DNA of 64,000 bases. It comes from Zobellia uliginosa (GTDB lineage: Bacteria > Bacteroidota > Bacteroidia > Flavobacteriales > Flavobacteriaceae). Where the stretch lies: positions 806,001-870,000 of the forward strand of contig NZ_FTOB01000004.1 of the NCBI RefSeq assembly GCF_900156625.1, in the 5' to 3' direction. Below are positions 1-8,465 of this stretch, piece after piece. Position 1 is the first letter of the stretch. Every line of letters begins with the position of its first letter. The position numbers were made by a program, and so were the translations under genes. The notes under the pieces are model-generated. The model had not been told where the DNA came from. It worked only from the letters and a program-made list of their open reading frames with translations, and did no database searches.

Positions 1-883
1 GATGTGGTCTTTGTACCAAGTCTTTAGGAGTGTGGGCCATATTGTCCCTCAGGTAGTCAAAACCGAATTCGTTGTTGGTACCATAGGTAATATCGGCATT
101 GTAAGCGGCCCTTCTCCCATCCGAATTGGGGCGGTGGTAGTCGATACAGTCGACCGATAGGCCATGAAATTCAAAAATGGGGGCCATCCATGCGCTGTCC
201 CTTTTCGCTAGATAGTCGTTTACGGTAACCAAATGTGCTCCGTGACCTGCTAGGGCATTTAGGTATAAGGGAAGGGTAGCTACCAAAGTTTTTCCCTCTC
301 CCGTATGCATTTCGGCAATTTTACCTTGGTGAAGGGCGATACCACCGATCAACTGTACATCGTAATGTACCATGTCCCAAGTAACTTCTTTACCAGCGGC
401 GTTCCATGAATTTTTCCAGATCGCATGGTCGCCTTCGAGGCTTACGTAGTCTTTTGATCCCGAGAGTTCGCGGTCAAATTCGGAAGCGGTGACTTTTAAG
501 GTAGTATTGTTGGCAAAGCGCTTGGCCGTTTCTTTAACAACGGCGAAGGCAACCGGTAAGATTTCATCAAGTGTTTTTTCACTTACTTTATATGCCTCTT
601 CCTTGAGTTTGTCGATTTCGGCATATATATCTTCGTTCTTGTCAATGTCTGAAGACGCCTTGACCTCTTCTTCGAGTTCGCTTATCTTTTTGGTGAACTC
701 ACTGATGTCTTCGGCAATTTTCTGTTTAAAGGTTCGGGTCTTCTCGCGCAACTCGTCGTGGCTTACTGCTTCCAACTCCTTTTCAAAAGACTTGATCTGT
801 TCTACTATAGGCTGTAGCTCCTTTACGTCTTTTTCCGATTTATCACCTACGAATACTTTTAATATAGAATTTAAAAAACTCAT
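1..883 (-). CDS. secA: Preprotein translocase ATPase SecA (5' part)
   Basis: This is the N-terminal 294 residues of SecA, the cytosolic ATPase that drives proteins through SecYEG. The gene reads leftward and runs off the window at base 1. The start is the ATG at 883 ([18 protein letters not shown]), a typical SecA N-terminus. A charged helical segment follows, then the Walker A motif MHTGEGKT at about residues 192-199 and [11 protein letters not shown] just after it, both hallmarks of the SecA DEAD motor. Walker A lies later than in E. coli, which agrees with the longer N-terminal region I recall for Bacteroidota SecA. Identification is firm; the C-terminal half is not visible. Confidence 0.96.
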   Translation of the reverse strand, partial: MSFLNSILKVFVGDKSEKDVKELQPIVEQIKSFEKELEAVSHDELREKTRTFKQKIAEDISEFTKKISELEEEVKASSDIDKNEDIYAEIDKLKEEAYKVSEKTLDEILPVAFAVVKETAKRFANNTTLKVTASEFDRELSGSKDYVSLEGDHAIWKNSWNAAGKEVTWDMVHYDVQLIGGIALHQGKIAEMHTGEGKTLVATLPLYLNALAGHGAHLVTVNDYLAKRDSAWMAPIFEFHGLSVDCIDYHRPNSDGRRAAYNADITYGTNNEFGFDYLRDNMAHTPKDLVQRPH

Positions 884-1027
884 TTTTTACTGTTTAGCAT
901 TAGACCGCTTCTTGAGATGTTGGCGCGGTAGGGCATTCCGTTAAATTACCATTTGCAGCAACCTTGCAAAAGGCATTCCAGTTTGAAGTTTGTACACATT
1001 TTACCTAGTTGCCTGCCAAAATTACAT

Positions 1028-1058
1028 AAAAAAAAAGCCTCGATAGAGACTTTTTTGT
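1028..1058 (-). terminator. Intrinsic terminator after the DUF2795 gene
   Basis: AGCCTC (1036-1041), loop GATA, GAGACT (1046-1051) form a 6-bp stem with one G-U pair, flanked by an A-run on the left and a T-run on the right. On the minus strand it lies 27 bases after the stop of the small gene ending at 1078; the flanking runs would let it work in both directions. Confidence 0.75.
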
Positions 1059-1077
1059 TTCAATTAACGTAATACTT

Positions 1078-1302
1078 CTAATATTCGTCTTCGTTCCAGA
1101 GATAATCTTCTTCAGTAGGATAGTCTGGCCAGATTTCTTCGATAGATTCGTAAATCTCGCCACCTTCTTCTTCCATAGATTGCAAGTTCTCTACGACCTC
1201 TAGCGGCGCGCCGGTACGGATAGAGTAATCTATCAATTCGTCTTTTGTCGCCGGCCAGGGCGCATCACTCAAGTACGATGCTAGTTCTAATGTCCAATAC
1301 AT
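1078..1302 (-). CDS. DUF2795 family small acidic protein
   Basis: A 74-residue, strongly acidic protein (MYWTLELASYLSDAPWPATK...) matching the DUF2795 family, small cytosolic proteins conserved across Bacteroidota. The N-terminal half looks helical (LASYL, ELIDYSIRTGAPLEVVENL); the C-terminus is very rich in Glu, Asp and Trp (EEIWPDYPTEEDYLWNEDEY). It appears to be a single-gene unit with its own promoter (-7 box at 1329-1336) and terminator (1028-1058), so it is probably expressed independently of the secA and adenosyltransferase genes. Its function is unknown. Confidence 0.85.
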   Translation of the reverse strand: MYWTLELASYLSDAPWPATKDELIDYSIRTGAPLEVVENLQSMEEEGGEIYESIEEIWPDYPTEEDYLWNEDEY

Positions 1303-1328
1303 TTTAGTTGTTCGATTTTAAATTTTTG

Positions 1329-1358
1329 CAAAAATAATTTTTATAAACACATAGCCAA
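1329..1358 (-). promoter_or_regulatory. Bacteroidota-type promoter for the DUF2795 gene
   Basis: On the minus strand TATTTTTG (1336-1329) matches the -7 consensus TAnnTTTG, and a TTG (1358-1356) sits 19 bp upstream, as expected for the -33 element. It lies 26 bp before the start codon at 1302. Confidence 0.6.
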
Positions 1359-1476
1359 GTAATTACGGCTATTTTATCCGCTTTATTTCTCTTTTAATAG
1401 TTTGATAACGAAGAATTAAACAAATTATTAGAGAATAACAAGCTAAAGAGTGATAAATATTTTAAAATCACTGTTT

Positions 1477-2058
1477 TTAGCCTTTTGTTTTATCTCTAGG
1501 AATCCATTTTACTTCGTCCGCTTTTAAGGCTTTTGACAATTTTCGTGCCAGTACGAATAGGTAGTCGGAAAGTCGATTTAAAAATGACAATAATTTTTCG
1601 TCAAAAGGCTCATTTTCGTACAAAAGAGTGCTCATTCGTTCCGCCCTACGGCAGACGGTTCGCGCAATATGACAGTATGACACGGTCGTGTGTCCGCCGG
1701 GAAGTATAAAATGTGTCATCTGCGGCAGGTCGGCATCCATTGTGTCGATTTCCTTTTCTAGGAGTTTAATGTCGTATGCCTCGATTTCTGGGATATTCAG
1801 CCTTTTTTTTCCATTTTTTAGGAGGGCCTTGTCGGGATCGGTCGCCAAAACGGCCCCAACGATGAACAGCCTATCTTGTATCTGGGCCAGGATCTCCTTG
1901 GTATGTGAATCTATATCTTGGTCGCGTATCAGGCCTAGCCAAGAGTTCAACTCGTCTACCGTACCATAACTCTCTATACGAATATGGTGTTTCATTACTC
2001 GGGTTCCTCCAATAAGGGCCGTGGTGCCGCTATCGCCTGTCTTGGTGTATATTTTCAT
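1477..2058 (-). CDS. Cob(I)yrinic acid a,c-diamide adenosyltransferase (PduO/MMAB type)
   Basis: This 193-residue protein transfers the 5'-deoxyadenosyl group of ATP to cob(I)alamin, making adenosylcobalamin in the cytosol. The N-terminal ATP-binding signature TKTGDSGTTALIGGTR (about residues 5-20), the SYGTVDELNSWLG segment, the CRRAER stretch near residue 136 and NRLSDYLFVLAR near residue 161 are diagnostic of PduO-type enzymes. Length is normal for the family. A 53-residue membrane protein gene lies 51 bp upstream on the same strand. Adenosylcobalamin would be the cofactor needed by the CarH-like regulator at 30517-31416. Confidence 0.93.
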   Translation of the reverse strand: MKIYTKTGDSGTTALIGGTRVMKHHIRIESYGTVDELNSWLGLIRDQDIDSHTKEILAQIQDRLFIVGAVLATDPDKALLKNGKKRLNIPEIEAYDIKLLEKEIDTMDADLPQMTHFILPGGHTTVSYCHIARTVCRRAERMSTLLYENEPFDEKLLSFLNRLSDYLFVLARKLSKALKADEVKWIPRDKTKG

Positions 2059-2109
2059 ATGGATGTATTTGCCGGTCTGTATCTTTTTCGTTTGGATGTC
2101 TACGAAAGC

Positions 2110-2271
2110 CTACTTTCGGTCTTCGTCCCTTTTTTTGTCGGCTTTCCGTTCATAACCATCCATAAACCTCCGTGATTTTCGGTCTTTGCCCACACGGCGA
2201 TTGTTCATTGAAATTACGATATATATGACCGCTACGACCCCTAGAACAATATATATGGTATTATTGTGCAT
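2110..2271 (-). CDS. Small single-pass membrane protein (53 aa)
   Basis: An open frame on the minus strand starting at ATG 2271 encodes MHNNTIYIVLGVVAVIYIVI, one hydrophobic segment at residues 6-21, followed by a highly basic and charged tail (NRRVGKDRKSRRF ... KADKKRDEDRK). The composition, N-out topology and place between two same-strand genes make it a credible gene although it is short. I cannot assign a family. It ends 51 bp before the adenosyltransferase start and begins 27 bp after the stop of the upstream methyltransferase-like gene, so it is probably cotranscribed with both. Confidence 0.6.
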   Translation of the reverse strand: MHNNTIYIVLGVVAVIYIVISMNNRRVGKDRKSRRFMDGYERKADKKRDEDRK

Positions 2272-2298
2272 AAATGTAATTTGCGTTAAAAATAGCGT

Positions 2299-2823
2299 TT
2301 AAATCCGAATCTTAAAATGCTCCTTGGCCTGTTCCCGCCTAAAAAAAACGGCACCACAATAAAACATGTCGATGGTGACCGTTACTTTTTGATGTGCTTT
2401 TAAGGTTTGCCAGATAGCTTCATTTTTGGGAGAACTATGGGGGGCGTCGTAAAAGAGCATGGTGTCGTTATGTTTGGCGTTTTCATGGGAGAAAAAGTCC
2501 TTTATCGAATCATAGGGGGCGTTTTTTGGCAGAAATACGATGTCGGCCGCCTCGGAAACCATTTCGATATTGGGAAAATTTTCGAGTACAAGGGCCTTGC
2601 ATAGGCCATCATCGCCTAGGAACCTAATACGTTCCGCATTAAAGTAGGCTGTGCTTTTCAATAAGACCTTCATGGATTTAGACGTGCGATACGGCTTTTT
2701 TTTATATAGACATTTGGTGACGTAGGTGTATACGAAAGGGGAGTGTACCCCGTGTTGATTCGTTGCCGAGGTCAAAAATCTAAAATACTTCAATAGCTGC
2801 TGTACGGTATTGCCGGTAGTCAT
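2299..2823 (-). CDS. Shortened methyltransferase-like protein
   Basis: The 174-residue product starts like a common flavobacterial class I SAM-dependent methyltransferase (LKYFRFLTSATNQHGVHSPFVYTYVTKCLY), and its middle part (KSTAYFNAERIRFLGDDGLCKALVL) aligns with the place where those enzymes carry the glycine-rich SAM loop. Here that loop reads FLGDDGLC rather than the ELGTSLG-type motif, and the protein is shorter than the roughly 220-240 residues I remember for this group. It ends with a plausible Rossmann strand region (TMLFYDAPHSSP, VTVTIDMFYCGAVFF). It may be a diverged paralogue that no longer binds SAM normally. Assignment rests on the N-terminal signature and is moderate. Confidence 0.6.
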   Translation of the reverse strand: MTTGNTVQQLLKYFRFLTSATNQHGVHSPFVYTYVTKCLYKKKPYRTSKSMKVLLKSTAYFNAERIRFLGDDGLCKALVLENFPNIEMVSEAADIVFLPKNAPYDSIKDFFSHENAKHNDTMLFYDAPHSSPKNEAIWQTLKAHQKVTVTIDMFYCGAVFFRREQAKEHFKIRI

Positions 2824-2867
2824 ATTCGCTCAGTGCGGCCAGGCGCCATTTTATTTTTGTGCAACGA

Positions 2868-4748
2868 TCAATCTTCCATTTGTGCCGATAGTTCAAACCA
2901 ACGCTCTGTCTTTGCTTCAATGGCTTCGTTGATTTCCTTGAGTTCGATTGAAAGCTTGTCGATTTCCTCGCCCGTTAGGTTGGCATCGGCAAATTTGTCT
3001 TGTACCGTTACTTTTTTCGTTTCTAATTTTTGAATATCCTTTTCAAGGTTTTTGTATTCTTTTTGTTCCGAATAAGAGAGTTTACTCTTTGAACTGCTTT
3101 GTTTTTGAACGTTTTTGTTGGCCGAAGATTCTTTGATATTTGCCTTTTCCTCACGCTCTTCAAGCACCTTGCTGCTTTCATAGGACCGGTAGTCCGAATA
3201 GTTTCCTGGAAAATCCTCGACTACGGCATTGCCCCTAAAGACAAAAAGATGGTCTACTATTTTATCCATAAAATAACGGTCGTGGGAAACCACGATAAGA
3301 CATCCGGGGAAATCCAAAAGAAAGCTTTCGAGTACATTCAGGGTTACTATGTCAAGGTCGTTGGTAGGCTCATCAAGAATCAAGAAATTAGGATTTTGGA
3401 TCAGAACCGTACACAAGTACAATCTTTTTCTTTCGCCACCACTGAGTTTGTCAACAAAATCGTATTGTTTTTTTCGGTCGAAAAGAAAGCGCTCCAAAAG
3501 CTGTTGGGCCGAGATCTGCTTTCCTTTTTTCAGCGGAATGAAATCGCCGAAATCGCGAATGACATCGATTACTTTTTGGCCTTCCTTGATGTTGATTCCT
3601 TTCTGGGTGTAGTAACCGAATTTAATCGTGTCACCTACTACCACCTTGCCCGAATCGGGTTGGTCCGAGCCGGTAACAATGTTTAGGAAGGTCGATTTTC
3701 CGGTGCCGTTCTTGCCGATGATCCCTACGCGTTCGCCTTTGGTGAAGTTATATTCAAACTTATCGAGTATAGGCTTGTCGGGGTAGGATTTTGAAATTTT
3801 GTGCAGCTCTAGGATTTTGCTGCCCATACGTTCCATATTTAGTTCTAGCTGCACCTCGTGTTCTTTTCTGCGCTGGCTTGCTTTTTCCTTTATGGTCGAA
3901 AAATCGTCTATACGTGATTTTGATTTTGTGGTACGGGCCTTTGGCTGCCTGCGCATCCACTCCAGTTCTTTTTTAAAGAGGCGTTCCGATTTGTGCTGTT
4001 CTACCGATTCTTGTTCGATTCTCGCTTCTTTTTTCTCGAGATAGTACGAATAGTTGCCTTTGTAGGGGTATAGCTGGCCGTTGTCGAGTTCTATGATTTC
4101 GTTGCAGACCCGTTCTAAAAAATAGCGGTCGTGCGTTACCATAAACAGGCTCATGTTTTCTTTGGCGAAGTATTCTTCAAGCCACTCGATCATTTCAAGA
4201 TCCAAATGGTTGGTAGGTTCATCAAGGACCAAAAGATCGGGTTTGTTGATAAGGGCGTCGGCCAGGGCCAAACGCTTTTTTTGCCCTCCGGAGAGTAAGC
4301 CTACCTTGGCATCGAGGTCTTCTAACTTCAGTTTGAACAGGATCTGCTTATATAGGGTTTCAAAATCCCAGGCGTTGAAACGGTCCATCGCTTCAAAAGC
4401 AACTTGGTACGCATCGGCGTCTTCCGGATTTTTAAGGGCGTTTTCATAGGCATGTATCACTTTTAGGATTTCATTTTCCGAGGCAAAAATGGTTTGCTCT
4501 ACGGTCAGATTGCCATCAAGATTGGGTTCTTGGTCTAAAAATGACACACGTATGCCCTTTCTGTAATTGACCTGACCCGAATCAGGACTGTCGAGTCCTG
4601 ACATAATGTTAAGTATGGAGGTCTTGCCCGTTCCGTTCTTGGCGATTAAGGCAATTTTTTGGCCCTTATTGATTCCGAAGGAAAGGTTGTTGAACAAGAC
4701 ACGTTCACCATATGATTTTGAAATATTCTCAACTGTAAGTAGGTTCAT
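2868..4748 (-). CDS. ABC-F family ATPase, Uup-like
   Basis: A 626-residue soluble tandem ATPase of the ABC-F family, which acts on ribosomes or DNA rather than in membrane transport. The first nucleotide-binding domain has Walker A IAKNGTGKTS, signature LSGGQKKR and LVLDEPTNHLDL; the second has GIIGKNGTGKST, LSGGERKR and LILDEPTNDLDI. A linker rich in basic residues joins them, and the last 75 residues form a coiled coil (SYSEQKEYKNLEKDIQKLE) like the C-terminal domain of Uup. I chose the ATG at 4748 (MNLLTVENISKSYG), because the upstream frame extension overlaps the neighbouring gene and is not ABC-like. Whether it is Uup, EttA or another subtype is inferred from the C-terminal coiled coil. 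Confidence 0.92.
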   Translation of the reverse strand: MNLLTVENISKSYGERVLFNNLSFGINKGQKIALIAKNGTGKTSILNIMSGLDSPDSGQVNYRKGIRVSFLDQEPNLDGNLTVEQTIFASENEILKVIHAYENALKNPEDADAYQVAFEAMDRFNAWDFETLYKQILFKLKLEDLDAKVGLLSGGQKKRLALADALINKPDLLVLDEPTNHLDLEMIEWLEEYFAKENMSLFMVTHDRYFLERVCNEIIELDNGQLYPYKGNYSYYLEKKEARIEQESVEQHKSERLFKKELEWMRRQPKARTTKSKSRIDDFSTIKEKASQRRKEHEVQLELNMERMGSKILELHKISKSYPDKPILDKFEYNFTKGERVGIIGKNGTGKSTFLNIVTGSDQPDSGKVVVGDTIKFGYYTQKGINIKEGQKVIDVIRDFGDFIPLKKGKQISAQQLLERFLFDRKKQYDFVDKLSGGERKRLYLCTVLIQNPNFLILDEPTNDLDIVTLNVLESFLLDFPGCLIVVSHDRYFMDKIVDHLFVFRGNAVVEDFPGNYSDYRSYESSKVLEEREEKANIKESSANKNVQKQSSSKSKLSYSEQKEYKNLEKDIQKLETKKVTVQDKFADANLTGEEIDKLSIELKEINEAIEAKTERWFELSAQMED

Positions 4749-4752
4749 GCAA

Positions 4753-5925
4753 TTATGCGATTTTTGGCTTGTGATACGACCAGAATAAAAATAAATATCG
4801 TGCGATAAGGGCGGCCCATACGGCCAATAATAAGGGTGAAAATTCTTGGGCCCCGAACATCCAGAATACACCGGAGGCTAGAATGAGGCCGGCCAGTAAT
4901 ACGGCGTATTTGGCAATCCAGTTAGGTCCCTTTTTTAGGGCGACCACAAAAGCGATGAACAAATTGAAGGGAAAGGCCCATAGTAAATTGTAGTTGCCCG
5001 CGGTGGCGCTATGGTCGGTAAAGAACCATAAAAATAAGATGAGTACGCCGATAAGGCCCGTACTGAAAAACAGGATGAAATCAAGCCACCTTCTGCGCGT
5101 GTTGTTCTTAAAGTCGAAATAGGTTAAAAGCAGTATTACGACTAGAAATACGATGAGCCATAGTTCTGGTGAAACCAAAAAACTAGAGCCTTGGTCTTGA
5201 TCTTTTGCCTCTAGTAAAACCTTGGGTTGGGCCGTTAAAGATTGACCGTTCAATTGGGCAACCTCAAGTTGCTTCAAGATGTAATCGGGCAGGAACATGT
5301 GCTCTTTAGGTGTGGCAACATCATCTATTACCGAGCCAAGGGCCAAGTCTATGCCGAAACCGGCCCATGAATTGATCTTAACCTTTTGGCGTATCAGTTG
5401 GCGATGGGTGTGCAGTTCGTTCAGGTAGCTTTCATCAAAGACCAGGGCGTCTCCATAAACTTCCTTAAGAACATCCCAAATTTTGGTAGCGCAGTTGTTA
5501 TAGAAAAAATCGTATTTGTAATCTCGGTTTTCAGGAAGGAAATTGGTTTCAAGAAAATTAAAAAGCGACTGGCGTTGGGCCAAGGTCAATTGCAGTTCTT
5601 GACTTTTTACCCATCGGTTTTCGTACTCATACTCTTTTAAGAAATAGGCGAAATTTTGTCTGGCCAGGCTATAGTCGAGTTTGCCCCGCGCAAATTTCAT
5701 ATAGAAGTTGGGCGTGGTAAAGTCAAAGGTGCCGTAGTTGTATACGGCGTTTATTCCCAAACTGGGGTCTTCAACGCGAATGGCACTATGGCCAAAGGTG
5801 GAATAGAGTTCAGAGCCAGGGCCACAGGTTACGACACTTATTTTAGACAAGGGCGTCAATTCAGGTGCTTGGGCCAAGCCCAAAATCGAAAAACTGAAAA
5901 GTAGTATGTAGAGTAATTTTTTCAA
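4753..5925 (-). CDS. DUF4105 (Lnb N-terminal periplasmic domain) membrane protein
   Basis: A 390-residue protein with a signal peptide (MKKLLYILLFSFSILGLAQA) followed by a periplasmic domain containing TCGPGSELYSTFGHSAIRV and FYNNCATKIWDVL. These conserved His and Cys motifs are typical of DUF4105, also called the Lnb N-terminal domain and related to NlpC/P60-type cysteine hydrolases. The C-terminal third has about five hydrophobic segments (from residue 245 on: LWLIVFLVVILLLTYF and so on). It lies 4 bp upstream of the ABC-F start on the same strand, so they are probably cotranscribed. A periplasmic hydrolase or acyl-transfer role is inferred from the fold family only. Confidence 0.82.
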   Translation of the reverse strand: MKKLLYILLFSFSILGLAQAPELTPLSKISVVTCGPGSELYSTFGHSAIRVEDPSLGINAVYNYGTFDFTTPNFYMKFARGKLDYSLARQNFAYFLKEYEYENRWVKSQELQLTLAQRQSLFNFLETNFLPENRDYKYDFFYNNCATKIWDVLKEVYGDALVFDESYLNELHTHRQLIRQKVKINSWAGFGIDLALGSVIDDVATPKEHMFLPDYILKQLEVAQLNGQSLTAQPKVLLEAKDQDQGSSFLVSPELWLIVFLVVILLLTYFDFKNNTRRRWLDFILFFSTGLIGVLILFLWFFTDHSATAGNYNLLWAFPFNLFIAFVVALKKGPNWIAKYAVLLAGLILASGVFWMFGAQEFSPLLLAVWAALIARYLFLFWSYHKPKIA

Positions 5926-6033
5926 TGGCGTTTCTGTTTTTGCAGAATTTTGTTCGGCAAATATCCGAATAAATTATGGTCTGACCTGATTGATGTTAAA
6001 TTGTGTTATTTTTACGCAAAAGCAGATAATAAT

Positions 6034-6783
6034 ATGAAAAAGTATATTCCTAACCTGATTACGTTGTTGAATGTTTTCTGTGGATGTATCGCTACGGTTT
6101 TTGCGGTATCGAACAAGCTCGAAATGGCGGCGTTGTTTGTTTTTTTAGGGATTTTTTTCGATTTTTTCGATGGATTGGCCGCAAGGGTTTTGAAAGTGCA
6201 GAGCGAATTAGGGGTTCAGTTGGATTCCTTGGCCGATATGATAACCAGTGGGCTCGTTCCCGGAATTGTGATGTACCAGTTACTGGCCATGGCTATGGGA
6301 GGAGGGTGGCATACGGGCGACAGTGCTTCCTTTTCTTTTCTCTATTTGTCCGATTATGTTCCTTTTTTAGGCTTTTTGATTACCCTAGGTTCGGCCTATC
6401 GCTTAGCCAAGTTCAATATCGATGAAAACCAAGTTTCTTCTTTTGTGGGGCTTCCTACTCCGGCGAATGCCCTTTTGATCCTTTCCTTGGCCTTGATCTT
6501 ACAGTATCAGAACAATGATGCCTTAAACGGTATTATTCTCAATCAATGGTTTTTAATTTTTATAACCATCTTGAGTACCTATTTGTTAAACGCCAACATT
6601 CCGCTATTTGCCTTAAAGTTTAAGACATGGAATTTTAAGGACAATGCCGTGCGTTATATTTTCTTGATCGTTAGTGCCGTGCTTTTGTTGACCTTGAAGT
6701 TTTTGGCCGTTCCTTGCATCATCGTGTTTTATGTGGCCGCCTCTTTGGTGGCAAACGTAGATGCCGTAAAGAACAAGTCTTAA
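6034..6783 (+). CDS. pssA: CDP-diacylglycerol--serine O-phosphatidyltransferase
   Basis: A 249-residue integral membrane enzyme of the CDP-alcohol phosphatidyltransferase family, making phosphatidylserine from CDP-diacylglycerol and serine, the precursor of phosphatidylethanolamine. The metal- and CDP-binding signature is visible as FFDFFDGLAARVLKVQSELGVQLDSLAD (D-G-x2-A-R-x8-G-x3-D-x3-D, given here as landmarks around residues 42-70). The rest is a set of six to eight hydrophobic helices. I set the start at ATG 6034 (MKKYIPNLITLLN), the normal N-terminus for this family, instead of an earlier in-frame ATG at 5950. It converges on lptB with a 4-bp overlap of the stop codons. Confidence 0.93.
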   Translation: MKKYIPNLITLLNVFCGCIATVFAVSNKLEMAALFVFLGIFFDFFDGLAARVLKVQSELGVQLDSLADMITSGLVPGIVMYQLLAMAMGGGWHTGDSASFSFLYLSDYVPFLGFLITLGSAYRLAKFNIDENQVSSFVGLPTPANALLILSLALILQYQNNDALNGIILNQWFLIFITILSTYLLNANIPLFALKFKTWNFKDNAVRYIFLIVSAVLLLTLKFLAVPCIIVFYVAASLVANVDAVKNKS

Positions 6784-7520
6784 AAGTCGAGTTTCTTTTT
6801 ACGCAATTCGAAGTTTTGCCCCAAGTATACCTTACGAACCATTTCATCTGCGGCCAGGTCTTCGGGTATTCCCGATTTCAAGATGCCTCCTTCGAACATA
6901 AGGTAGGATCTTTCGGTAATGGCCAAGGTTTCTTGAACGTTGTGGTCGGTAATGAGTATCCCGATGTTTTTATCCTTTAGTTGGGCTACGATACGCTGAA
7001 TGTCCTCTACCGCCACGGGGTCAACACCGGCAAAAGGTTCGTCCAATAGAATGAATTTGGGGTCGGTAGCCAGTGCACGTGCTATTTCGGTACGTCTGCG
7101 TTCGCCACCTGAAAGTAAGTCGCCACGGCTTTTACGGATGTGGCCCAGGCTGAACTCTTCTATAAGCGACTCCATTTTCATGAGTTGCTCTTTTTTGCTG
7201 AGCTTAGTTAGCTGTAGCACGCTAAGAATGTTTTTTTCAATACTCAGCTTCCTAAAAACGGAAGCTTCTTGTGCCAAGTAGCCGATGCCGTTTTGGGCTC
7301 TTTTGTACATGGGGAAGTTGGTAATGTCGGTTCCGTCCAAATATATTTTTCCCCCGTTAGGCTTTATCAAACCAACGATCATATAAAAAGAAGTGGTTTT
7401 TCCGGCACCGTTAGGCCCGAGCAGGCCAATGATTTCCCCTTGGTTTACTTCCAAGGAAATACCCTTTACTACTTTTCGGCCCCGGTAGGCTTTCATTATA
7501 TTTTCAGCTCTTAACTTCAT
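6780..7520 (-). CDS. lptB: LPS export ABC transporter ATP-binding protein LptB
   Basis: A 246-residue cytoplasmic ATPase that powers the Lpt bridge carrying lipopolysaccharide to the outer membrane. It shows Walker A GPNGAGKTTSFYMI, the LptB-type segment GYLAQEASVFRKLS, signature LSGGERRRTEIARAL, Walker B FILLDEPFAGVDPVAVEDIQ and the H-loop ITDHNVQETL. The DPVAVEDIQ stretch separates LptB from other ABC ATPases. It is transcribed leftward after tatC and kdsD, with a gap of about 90 bp to tatC. kdsD supplies the first step of Kdo for the same lipopolysaccharide, so the grouping is coherent. Confidence 0.95.
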   Translation of the reverse strand: MKLRAENIMKAYRGRKVVKGISLEVNQGEIIGLLGPNGAGKTTSFYMIVGLIKPNGGKIYLDGTDITNFPMYKRAQNGIGYLAQEASVFRKLSIEKNILSVLQLTKLSKKEQLMKMESLIEEFSLGHIRKSRGDLLSGGERRRTEIARALATDPKFILLDEPFAGVDPVAVEDIQRIVAQLKDKNIGILITDHNVQETLAITERSYLMFEGGILKSGIPEDLAADEMVRKVYLGQNFELRKKKLDF

Positions 7521-7610
7521 TTTTATGGTTTCTTGTTTTAGGTCCCATCGGCCTTTGGTACATCTAATGAAGTACTAAAGAAACGGGAAACTTTTGAAAC
7601 AGCCGTGTAT

Positions 7611-8465
7611 TTACGTTTTCTTTAACCCTTTTTCCTTTGCCTTTTTCTCGCGTTTGGCATCGTTCTTCAATACTATTTTCGAGATGTAAATACTTACTTG
7701 GTATAAAATTAACACCGGTACGGCAACAATGATCTGACTGGTTACGTCTGGAGGTGTTATTACGGCAGAAAGAATCAGTACCACCACTAGGGCTATCTTT
7801 CTGTATTTTTTCAATATTTCAGGGGTAACGATGCCAACCTTGGTTAAAAAGTAAATAATAATGGGCAGTTCAAAAAGCACCCCACAGGCTATTACCGCCG
7901 TTCTTACGGTGCTGATATACGAACTAAGGTCAAACTCATTGAGAACGATTTCACTTACTTGGTAGGTTCCCAAGAAATTGATAGATAGCGGGGCTACCAC
8001 GTAATAACCGAACAATACGCCCATGAAAAAGAGAAAAGAGGCAATAAAGATGAAGCCTTTGGAATGTTTCTTTTCGTTGGGATGTAGTCCCGGACTTATA
8101 AATTTCCACAGTTCGTACAATACATAAGGGAAGCCTACAATAAAGCCGACCCAGATGGCCGTCCAGATATCGGCGGAGAACTGTCCGCCCATGGTCCGGC
8201 TCTGAATGGTGAAGGGTAGCTTATCGGCACAGAAGGCCGAGTCAAAACCTAGGTAGGTAGCTATGTCACAAAACAAGCGATAGGTTGGAAAATCCATTTT
8301 AGACGGTCCAAAAATGATGGTGTCGAAAATAAATCCACTCATCACGAACGCCCCAGTGGCTATAATGACGACGGCTAAGACCGATCGTATCAAATGCCAT
8401 CGTAATTCTTCTAGGTGATCTAAAAACGACATTTCGTCGGGAGACTTCGTATTCTGCTTTGCCAT
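7611..8465 (-). CDS. tatC: Twin-arginine translocase subunit TatC
   Basis: A 284-residue inner-membrane receptor of the Tat pathway. The conserved N-terminal cytoplasmic motif is present as MSFLDHLEELRWHLIRS, followed by six hydrophobic segments; FISPGLHPNEKKHSKGF and ELPIIIYFLTKVGIVTPE are typical TatC stretches. A long periplasmic loop (residues 50-100) contains two cysteines, a variation I have seen in Bacteroidota. The start codon overlaps the stop of kdsD by one base, so translation is probably coupled. A likely Tat substrate, the LD-carboxypeptidase at 11971-13023, lies nearby. Confidence 0.96.
   Translation of the reverse strand: MAKQNTKSPDEMSFLDHLEELRWHLIRSVLAVVIIATGAFVMSGFIFDTIIFGPSKMDFPTYRLFCDIATYLGFDSAFCADKLPFTIQSRTMGGQFSADIWTAIWVGFIVGFPYVLYELWKFISPGLHPNEKKHSKGFIFIASFLFFMGVLFGYYVVAPLSINFLGTYQVSEIVLNEFDLSSYISTVRTAVIACGVLFELPIIIYFLTKVGIVTPEILKKYRKIALVVVLILSAVITPPDVTSQIIVAVPVLILYQVSIYISKIVLKNDAKREKKAKEKGLKKT

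Noticed and set aside
1017-1024. TAATTTTG as a -7 box for secA.
   Set aside because: It matches the consensus, but no -33 element is at normal distance and it directly abuts the terminator of the upstream gene, so I did not list it.
3099-3686. A 195-codon plus-strand frame inside the ABC-F gene.
   Set aside because: It is antisense to the second ATPase domain, and its composition follows the complementary strand's codon pattern.
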